From positions 1-7,242 of the forward strand of contig URIN01000070.1 of assembly GCA_900547915.1 (NCBI GenBank): a DNA stretch of 7,242 nucleotides, in the 5' to 3' direction. A program made the translations under genes and the position numbers. The notes below the pieces were generated by a model. It made no database searches and had not been told where the DNA came from. It saw only the letters and a list, made by a program, of their open reading frames with translations. The DNA is from an uncultured Clostridium sp. (GTDB taxonomy: Bacteria > Bacillota > Clostridia > Oscillospirales > Acutalibacteraceae). Positions 1 through 4,789 of the stretch are shown one piece after another (the first letter of the stretch is position 1; every line of letters starts with the position of its first letter).

Positions 1-975
1 CAGGGATATGAACGTAATTTCGGTATTAAAAAAGCCCAGGGAAAATATATCCACTTTATGGACAGTGATGACCTGCTTGAACCCGACTGTTATGAAAAGA
101 CATATGCCTATGCGAGTGAAAATGACGCTGATCTGATTTTATTTGAAGCTAAATCTTTTTTTGAAAACGAACGTCTGGAAAAGGAAATGCCGCAATACAA
201 AACGTGCTATACGAGAAAACTGGCATATCCAAAAATATACAGCGGCAAAGATTTATTTGTTTTGATGCGCAGCACTGCAGGCATAATGGTATCTCCATGC
301 TTACAGCTTGTAAAGCGTGAACGGCTCATAAACAGTAACATTGAATTTCCTGCCCTCAAAATGATGGAGGACAATCTTTACGTATATCAAACCCTTACAA
401 GAGCAAACAGCGCAATAGTTTTGCACGACTCATTTTATAAAAGAAGAGTACGTGAAAATTCCACAATGACTGCTTACAAAGAAAAAGAAGCAGTAAAGGC
501 TATTGCATACACCATTCATGAATTTATCAAAGACTACGAAAGCTCGGCCGAATCTTTTGATTACAGCGCCGCGATTTTTGAACATATCATAATGTTTTGC
601 AAAGACCTGAAAAGATACTATAATAATCTTTGTAAAAAACAGGCAAAAGAAAACTGCCTTGATAAACTGGGGGATATGAAAAACGTTGTTGCATTATGCC
701 TGTTCATTGCAGATTCTTGTGAGCAGGAAGATATGCGAATATATACAACAGTGCAGTACAGAGAACTGCATTACAAACTGCTGAAAGCTTACAGAGACAA
801 ATCCGAAATAAACGCTAAGCTTCAGCAGACATATAAAGAAAAATCAGATATAAACGCAAAACTCCAGCAGGCATATAAAGAAAAATCTGCCAAAACAAAA
901 GAAATAAAAAAACTAGAAAAGCATTCCCTGTATCCGTTTCTTAAAAAAATTAAAAGAGCAGTAAAAAAGCACTGA
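1..975 (+). CDS. Family 2 glycosyltransferase, C-terminal part (5' end outside the window)
   Basis: The reading frame is open from base 1, so the ATG at 58 is internal and the true start lies to the left; 324 codons are visible. Counting from the first visible codon, the protein shows GT2 hallmarks: an RN pair (R5-N6) before the FGIKKAQGKYIHF stretch, the metal/nucleotide-sugar DSDD motif at 21-24, an ED pair (123-124) where GT2 enzymes carry the catalytic base, and a YKRRVRENS segment (RR at 148-149). GT2 enzymes transfer sugar from a nucleotide-activated donor at the cytoplasmic face of the membrane. The C-terminus is highly charged, with 14-residue repeats and a basic end (SLYPFLKKIKR) that may contact the membrane or a partner. 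The next gene follows after 90 bases on the same strand and contains a paralogous GT2 region, so this truncated gene could also begin with a GT8 domain. Donor and acceptor cannot be told. The GT2 assignment is firm; a role in surface glycan synthesis is inferred. Confidence 0.92.
   Translation, partial: QGYERNFGIKKAQGKYIHFMDSDDLLEPDCYEKTYAYASENDADLILFEAKSFFENERLEKEMPQYKTCYTRKLAYPKIYSGKDLFVLMRSTAGIMVSPCLQLVKRERLINSNIEFPALKMMEDNLYVYQTLTRANSAIVLHDSFYKRRVRENSTMTAYKEKEAVKAIAYTIHEFIKDYESSAESFDYSAAIFEHIIMFCKDLKRYYNNLCKKQAKENCLDKLGDMKNVVALCLFIADSCEQEDMRIYTTVQYRELHYKLLKAYRDKSEINAKLQQTYKEKSDINAKLQQAYKEKSAKTKEIKKLEKHSLYPFLKKIKRAVKKH
790..918 (+). repeat. 42-bp tandem repeats encoding a 14-residue helical repeat
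   Basis: Two full 42-base units (790-831 and 832-873) and a third that diverges after its first residues (from 874) encode the pattern Y-[KR]-[ED]-K-S-[ED]-I-N-A-K-L-Q-Q-[TA]. Fourteen residues equal two heptads, and the unit is rich in Lys, Glu and Ala with no Pro or Gly, so a long alpha-helix or coiled coil is likely. The same unit recurs at the end of the next gene. Confidence 0.85.
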
Positions 976-1065
976 TTTTTTGAAAGCAGAGTATTTGAAC
1001 AGGTGAAAATCAGAAAGTCAAGATAAAACAGAACTTATTATTAAGCAACCCGTTGCGGAGGAAAC

Positions 1066-3060
1066 ATGAAGACTTACGATTCCGAAATAAACATTTGCAT
1101 GATTACTGACAAAGACTATATCATGCCTGCCTGTGTGGCAATAAACTCACTTATAGCCAACAAGAGCAGTGAAAAATATAATCTTTACATTATCACGTCA
1201 AATATTTCCGAAGATAAGGAAAACGTTTTTAAAAAGTTTGAAAAAGAAGATGTAACAGTCCGCATTATCAGTGACAACGCGGAGAAAAGATTCAACGAGA
1301 TTCACAACTTTTCGGCTAATTCAACATGCACAGCGTCAATAGCGGCACTTTTGAAATTTGTAATCCCCGATCTTCTGACTGATATTGATAAAGTTCTGTA
1401 TCTAGACAGTGACATTATAGTTGAAAAAGACCTTGGAAAACTTTACTCAACAGAACTTGAAGACAATTACGCTGCGGTTGTTGAGGATAGTTGTAAGCTC
1501 TTCGAAAGAGATAAATATTCTGCGGACGTTACCCGCTATTTTAACAGCGGCGTAATGCTTTTAAATCTAAAAAAAATGCGTCAAAACAACATAAGCGCTG
1601 TACTGACCGAAGCAAAAAGGAATATTTATGATGACACACAGGTAGATCAGAATATTTTTAATATGGTTTTTGAAGGAAAAGTAATAAGACTGCCTATTAT
1701 ATATAATCTTTCTCCGAATAGTATTGAAAACACGTCAATCAATCTGATCAACCAAACATACGGCACTGAATATAAAGCAAAGAGCGAACTTTTCTCAAAC
1801 GCATCAATAATACATTTCAGTTCAAAAGATAAGCCTTGGAAAGAACCGTGCGCTGCTCTTGCATACAAATGGAGACACTATTATCTGTCTCTCAATGGCG
1901 CTAACAGCATTGAACACAAAGAAAGATACGGAATTTCCGCTGTTATAACCTGCCATAACGCAGAAAATCAAATTGAAAACACTGTTAAATCAGTACTTGA
2001 TCAGAATTTCAGTGATTTCGAAATAATAATAGTTGATTATGGCTCAACAGATGCAACAGAAGAGTTAATACAAAAGTACACTGAAAAATATAATAATATT
2101 ACTTCTTATCACCTGACAGAAAGCAGCAAAGAAAATGCCTGCAATTTCGGCATTAAGAAAGCTCAGGGAAAATATATTCATTTCATTGACTGCGGTGATA
2201 TAATAGAGCCTGACTGCTGGAAAAAAGCATACTCTTACGCAATCGAGAATGAAATACAGCTTATTATATTTAATTCTGAAGACGAAAACGCTAAAGAAGT
2301 GATAAGTGAGGTTTATCCGAAAACATATACTGGCAAAGAACTTTTTTCGCTTATATGCAATTCTGAAGCATTGCATATGAGAACCGGTATGATGATTGCT
2401 AAGCGTGAATTTCTGACAGAAAACGGCATTGCATTTCCCGAAACAGGCACTTCTGCCGATAAATTTTACATTTATAAAACTATTACCAACGCAACCAGCA
2501 TAATAGTTTTGCCTGACGTATTTTATAAAACAGGAATACATGAAAACATAAACTCTTCTGACATCGGTGAAAAAGAAAAAATAATCAGTCTTTTCAGCAC
2601 TATTATTAAATTGACAGACGATTACAGCAATCAAGAAGATATAAACAAATGCAACAAAACTGCATTCAAATATATCCAAGCACTTTGCGCAGAACTTAAA
2701 AAGCAATATTACAGTTTTGAGAAAAAGTACGGCAAAGAAAAATGTGTTGAAGAACTAGGTACAATCACAAGCGCTGTTGACTTATGTATGTTTATAGCAA
2801 GTTCAGGAGCGCACAGCGGACTTTGTAAATGTACAGGTGAACTATACAGGGAACTAAACGCAAAAATTAAGCAGACTTACAAAGAAAAGTCTGAGATAAA
2901 CGCAAAACTGCTGCAGACCTACAGGGAAAAATCCGAACTGAATGCAAAACTTAAACAAACCTACAAAGAGAAGTCTGAAAAGACAAAGCAGATAAAAAGG
3001 CTGGAAAAATACTCGCTATATCCGTTGCTTAAGAAAATAAAAAAGTCGCTGAAAAAATAA
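1066..3060 (+). CDS. Two-domain glycosyltransferase: GT8 domain fused to a degenerate GT2 domain
   Basis: The ATG at 1066 is preceded by GGAGG at 1057-1061, which fixes the start; the product has 664 residues. Residues about 8-275 form a GT8 domain (retaining, LgtC/GspA-like): the DSD metal-binding motif is at 114-116 after KVLYL, FNSGVM is at 159-164, and HFSSKDKPW is at 250-258. All are typical and look intact. A GT2-type domain begins near residue 288 (YGISAVITCHNAE) and is paralogous to the upstream gene's product, but several of its diagnostic residues are replaced: VDD is VDY (Tyr325), RN is CN (Cys359), DSDD is DCGD (375-378), ED is AD (464-465), and RR is TG (489-490). The C-terminus carries 14-residue Lys/Glu-rich repeats and ends in a basic SLYPLLKKIKK segment like its neighbour's. 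The first half probably transfers a hexose from a UDP-sugar; the second half may be a pseudoenzyme used for binding or scaffolding. It probably shares a transcript with the upstream gene, and a hairpin terminator follows 12 bases after the stop. Confidence 0.93.
   Translation: MKTYDSEINICMITDKDYIMPACVAINSLIANKSSEKYNLYIITSNISEDKENVFKKFEKEDVTVRIISDNAEKRFNEIHNFSANSTCTASIAALLKFVIPDLLTDIDKVLYLDSDIIVEKDLGKLYSTELEDNYAAVVEDSCKLFERDKYSADVTRYFNSGVMLLNLKKMRQNNISAVLTEAKRNIYDDTQVDQNIFNMVFEGKVIRLPIIYNLSPNSIENTSINLINQTYGTEYKAKSELFSNASIIHFSSKDKPWKEPCAALAYKWRHYYLSLNGANSIEHKERYGISAVITCHNAENQIENTVKSVLDQNFSDFEIIIVDYGSTDATEELIQKYTEKYNNITSYHLTESSKENACNFGIKKAQGKYIHFIDCGDIIEPDCWKKAYSYAIENEIQLIIFNSEDENAKEVISEVYPKTYTGKELFSLICNSEALHMRTGMMIAKREFLTENGIAFPETGTSADKFYIYKTITNATSIIVLPDVFYKTGIHENINSSDIGEKEKIISLFSTIIKLTDDYSNQEDINKCNKTAFKYIQALCAELKKQYYSFEKKYGKEKCVEELGTITSAVDLCMFIASSGAHSGLCKCTGELYRELNAKIKQTYKEKSEINAKLLQTYREKSELNAKLKQTYKEKSEKTKQIKRLEKYSLYPLLKKIKKSLKK
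2845..2997 (+). repeat. Tandem 42-bp repeats in the C-terminal tail of the GT8-GT2 gene
   Basis: A short 33-base unit (2845-2877) is followed by two full 42-base units (2878-2919 and 2920-2961) and a diverging last unit from 2962. They encode Y-[KR]-E-K-S-E-[IL]-N-A-K-L-x-Q-T, the same 14-residue unit as in the upstream glycosyltransferase. The copy number differs between the two genes, which suggests expansion or contraction by recombination or slippage. Confidence 0.83.
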
Positions 3061-3072
3061 TATAAACAGAAC

Positions 3073-3105
3073 AAAACGCCTGAGTTCAATGAACTCAGGC
3101 GTTTT
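3073..3105. terminator. Bidirectional intrinsic terminator between convergent genes
   Basis: A perfect 15-base-pair inverted repeat (3073-3087 with 3091-3105) encloses a 3-base loop. The core pairs CGCCTGAGTTC with GAACTCAGGCG, and A4 and T4 tracts flank it so that a U run follows the hairpin on either strand. It lies 12 bases after the GT8-GT2 stop codon and 20 bases beyond the end of the opposing lipoprotein gene, so it probably ends both transcripts. Confidence 0.93.
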
Positions 3106-3125
3106 ACTTTAATACTTAATATTTT

Positions 3126-4121
3126 TTATTCTTGAGTAGTTGTAACTTTCTGAACATCGGCGAGAGAATCGGGGATTGTAATTCCAAGCTGTGACGCAAC
3201 ATCGGAATTAATTACCTTAAAGCTGTCCTCAACCGTTACAACGGGATACGTTGCGGCAGACTGACCGCCGAGAACATCAACGGCAATCTGACCTGTTTTT
3301 TCTCCGAGAGCAACATAATCTATTGAAGCTGATGCAAGGCATCCTTTCTTTACCTGCTCTATTTCAGAGCCGTAAACTGGAATACCCGCAGCCGCAGCCT
3401 GCTCAAGAACAACGCTCATATTCTCAACAACATTATTATCAGTCAGATTGGTAATGGCATCAACCTGGGTAACAAGCGAAGCTGAAACAGAAGCAAGTTC
3501 CGAAGCCTCTGTGATACCTTTTTCAACAACAGTAATTCCAAGAGCGGAGCACTGCTTTTTAAGTCTTTCAAGCTGGCTTAGTGAGTTTGACTCGCTTGTT
3601 GTGTAAATAACACCCAGTTTTGTAAGCTCAGGCTGAAGCTGTTTGATAATTTCTACCTGACCCTCAACATCAAAAGAATCTGCCGTACCCGTGCAATTGT
3701 TTCCAGGAGCGTCCATTGACTGAACAAGGCCTGCTGAAACCGGGTCTGAGATAGCGCAGAAAATTACGGGAATATTTGATGAAGCACTCTGAACGGCGGA
3801 ATATGCCGCAAGAGCCGCAGGGGTAGCCACTGCGATTATCATATCATAATCGCCAGCAACCATCTGAGCAGCATAGCTCTGGCAATCAGCATCTGCGCTT
3901 CCGCTTGAACCGATTTGAACATCATATGAAATTCCTGCTGCATCAAGTGCATTTTTAACACCTTGAGTACAGTTATCAAGGCTTGAATGTGTCATATACT
4001 GAAGAATAGCAACCTTTTGGGTTGAATCAGAAGCATTATTTCCTGTTTCGCCTGAAGAACAGCCCGCAAAAATTGCTGTGATCAGTAAAGCGCTTAGTAA
4101 AACGGCTAAAAACTTTTTCAA
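3126..4121 (-). CDS. TrpX-like ABC transporter substrate-binding lipoprotein (PF04392 family)
   Basis: The product has 331 residues and would be an extracellular, membrane-anchored solute-binding protein. A lipoprotein signal peptide is clear: MKK, a hydrophobic core, then FAGC with the lipidated Cys at residue 21, followed by a Ser/Gly/Asn-rich linker. The mature part matches the PF04392/COG2984 family along its length: ILQYMTHSSLDN at its start, an AVATPAALA stretch, IPVIFCAISDPVSAGLV, LGVIYTTSESNS, AITNLTDNNVV, and DYVALGEKTGQIA near the end. Some relatives are predicted tryptophan or tyrosine binders (TrpX), but the ligand here cannot be read from the sequence. The start codon is TTG, supported by AGGAGG 8 bases upstream and by the signal peptide beginning there. 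Family members usually sit beside a permease and an ATPase gene; here the regulator precedes it and a terminator follows directly, so it is an orphan within this window. It has its own promoter. Confidence 0.93.
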   Translation of the reverse strand: MKKFLAVLLSALLITAIFAGCSSGETGNNASDSTQKVAILQYMTHSSLDNCTQGVKNALDAAGISYDVQIGSSGSADADCQSYAAQMVAGDYDMIIAVATPAALAAYSAVQSASSNIPVIFCAISDPVSAGLVQSMDAPGNNCTGTADSFDVEGQVEIIKQLQPELTKLGVIYTTSESNSLSQLERLKKQCSALGITVVEKGITEASELASVSASLVTQVDAITNLTDNNVVENMSVVLEQAAAAGIPVYGSEIEQVKKGCLASASIDYVALGEKTGQIAVDVLGGQSAATYPVVTVEDSFKVINSDVASQLGITIPDSLADVQKVTTTQE

Positions 4122-4129
4122 AATAAATT

Positions 4130-4135
4130 CCTCCT
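4130..4135 (-). promoter_or_regulatory. Ribosome binding site that fixes a TTG start
   Basis: AGGAGG on the minus strand lies 8 bases before the TTG at 4121-4119. No in-frame ATG lies between this site and the signal peptide, so TTG is the best start for the lipoprotein. Confidence 0.85.
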
Positions 4136-4151
4136 AAAAATTTATGAATTT

Positions 4152-4181
4152 ATTATATCATCAAGACATATTGAATTTCAA
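4152..4181 (-). promoter_or_regulatory. Sigma-A type promoter of the lipoprotein gene
   Basis: On the minus strand, TTGAAA (4181-4176) and TATAAT (4157-4152) are separated by 18 bases, and the -10 box is preceded by TGA, giving an extended -10. Transcription would start near 4145, leaving a leader of only about 25 bases before the TTG, too short for a T-box or riboswitch. The promoter lies between the regulator's stop and the lipoprotein start, so this gene can be transcribed independently. Confidence 0.75.
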
Positions 4182-4199
4182 TAAAAATAAAACCGCAGA

Positions 4200-4589
4200 T
4201 CAGTTTTTCTTTGAATCCTGGCATTTCCAGTCAATAAATCTTATTACTTCATCGAAATCATTACCGCTGAGTGAGCGCAGTTTCTTAATAACAAGCTGTT
4301 CTTCCTCAGAAAGCGCCGAAAGCGATTCGGTACAGTACCCGCTGGGTTCCTCAGGCGCGGCAACCGAAAGATAACCAGACTCTCTCCTGCCGCTCATGAG
4401 ATAATCAACAGAAACGCCGAAATAATTGGCAAGCGCCACATAAACTTCATCCTTTGGCTTTGTATCTATCTCATATCTTCTGTAAGTTGCGCTTTTAATT
4501 CCGATAGCATCAGCAACCGTCTGTGAATTTACACCTTTTTCACGTCGCAATGCTTTTAATCTTAACGCAAGTTCCGACTTTTCACGCAT
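4200..4589 (-). CDS. XRE-family helix-turn-helix transcriptional regulator
   Basis: The product has 129 residues. Residues about 7-66 form a Cro/C1-type DNA-binding domain: LALRLKALRREKG, then the helix-turn-helix SQTVADAIGIKSATYRRYE (22-40), then the usual ending LANYFGVSVDYLMSG (53-67). The remaining 60 residues include an acidic helix (LSALSEEEQLVIKKLRSL) resembling C-terminal segments of many Firmicute XRE proteins, with no recognisable ligand or peptidase domain. The ATG at 4589 is preceded by AAGGGAG (4606-4600) with a 10-base gap. Its promoter is nearly consensus and is overlapped by a dyad at 4612-4634, so autoregulation is likely. It sits upstream of the lipoprotein gene on the same strand and is divergent from the glucosaminidase; either could be a target, but this is inference. 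Confidence 0.93.
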   Translation of the reverse strand: MREKSELALRLKALRREKGVNSQTVADAIGIKSATYRRYEIDTKPKDEVYVALANYFGVSVDYLMSGRRESGYLSVAAPEEPSGYCTESLSALSEEEQLVIKKLRSLSGNDFDEVIRFIDWKCQDSKKN

Positions 4590-4611
4590 ATTATTTTCAC
4601 TCCCTTTGAGC

Positions 4612-4634
4612 TTATGTGATAATTATACACATAA
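4612..4634. promoter_or_regulatory. Candidate operator: 7-bp dyad over the XRE -10 box
   Basis: TTATGTG (4612-4618) and CACATAA (4628-4634) are perfect inverted repeats separated by 9 AT-only bases, a 23-base dyad covering the regulator's -10 box and predicted transcription start. The size and place suit a dimeric XRE repressor acting on its own promoter. No second copy was found in the window by eye. Confidence 0.55.
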
Positions 4635-4650
4635 TTCGACACTACGTCAA
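4622..4650 (-). promoter_or_regulatory. Sigma-A type promoter of the XRE regulator
   Basis: On the minus strand, TTGACG (4650-4645) and TATAAT (4627-4622) are separated by exactly 17 bases. Transcription would start near 4615, about 25 bases before the ATG. Confidence 0.8.
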
Positions 4651-4690
4651 CGAAATTCACATTTATTTAATTTAAAAATAACATACTAAA

Positions 4691-4731
4691 TTGTGACATT
4701 TTTATATCAATAGTTGACAAAAATGTTACAG
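4691..4731. promoter_or_regulatory. Imperfect inverted repeat around the glucosaminidase -35 box
   Basis: Arms 4691-4703 and 4719-4731 match at 11 of 13 positions (TGTGACATTTTT against AAAAATGTTACA) around a 15-base centre that contains most of the TTGACA -35 box. It lies upstream of the predicted transcription start, so it is more likely a protein-binding dyad than an RNA hairpin. Part of the match comes from A and T runs. Confidence 0.35.
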
Positions 4732-4743
4732 TGATGTTAATAT
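4714..4743 (+). promoter_or_regulatory. Promoter of the glucosaminidase gene
   Basis: A perfect TTGACA at 4714-4719 is followed after 18 bases by TAATAT (4738-4743), which is preceded by TG at 4735-4736 and so forms an extended -10 box. The expected transcript starts near 4750, giving a leader of about 40 bases that is almost all A and T up to the ribosome binding site AAGGGGG (4776-4782, 7 bases before the ATG). The -10 assignment is less certain than the -35. Confidence 0.6.
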
Positions 4744-4773
4744 ATTAAAAATATATTAATTTATATATTAATT
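4740..4773. repeat. Three phased ATATATTAA direct repeats
   Basis: ATATATTAA occurs at 4740-4748, 4751-4759 and 4763-4771, with start-to-start spacings of 11 and 12 bases, close to one helical turn. The last two copies extend to ATATATTAATT. The first copy lies within a perfect 12-base palindrome at 4737-4748. They cover the -10 region and leader of the glucosaminidase gene. They could be binding sites or simply local AT richness. Confidence 0.45.
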
Positions 4774-4789
4774 ATAAGGGGGTTAAAAT

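Noticed and set aside
58..60. ATG at 58 as the start of the first glycosyltransferase
   Set aside because: The same frame is open to base 1 and the upstream codons encode conserved GT2 sequence (RNFGIKKAQGKYIHF), so this Met is internal.
976..1065. A separate promoter between the two glycosyltransferase genes
   Set aside because: TTGAAC at 995-1000 has no convincing -10 box at proper distance, and no terminator follows the first gene, so co-transcription is the simpler reading.
1647..1868. A 73-codon minus-strand open frame
   Set aside because: It is antisense to the conserved GT8 domain, and its translation shows no recognisable domain.
2065..2706. A 213-codon open frame on the minus strand
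   Set aside because: It lies wholly inside the GT8-GT2 gene, its translation is rich in Phe, Tyr, Cys and Ile as expected of an antisense shadow of AT-rich coding sequence, and it resembles no family I know.
3251..3454. A 67-codon plus-strand open frame
   Set aside because: It is antisense to the well-supported lipoprotein gene and has a low-complexity Gln/Arg-rich translation.
4122..4199. A riboswitch or T-box before the TrpX-like gene
   Set aside because: The recognisable promoter leaves a leader of only about 25 bases, with no T-box motif or terminator hairpin.
4144..4374. A 76-codon plus-strand open frame
   Set aside because: It overlaps the XRE gene antisense and has a Ser-rich translation without family resemblance.
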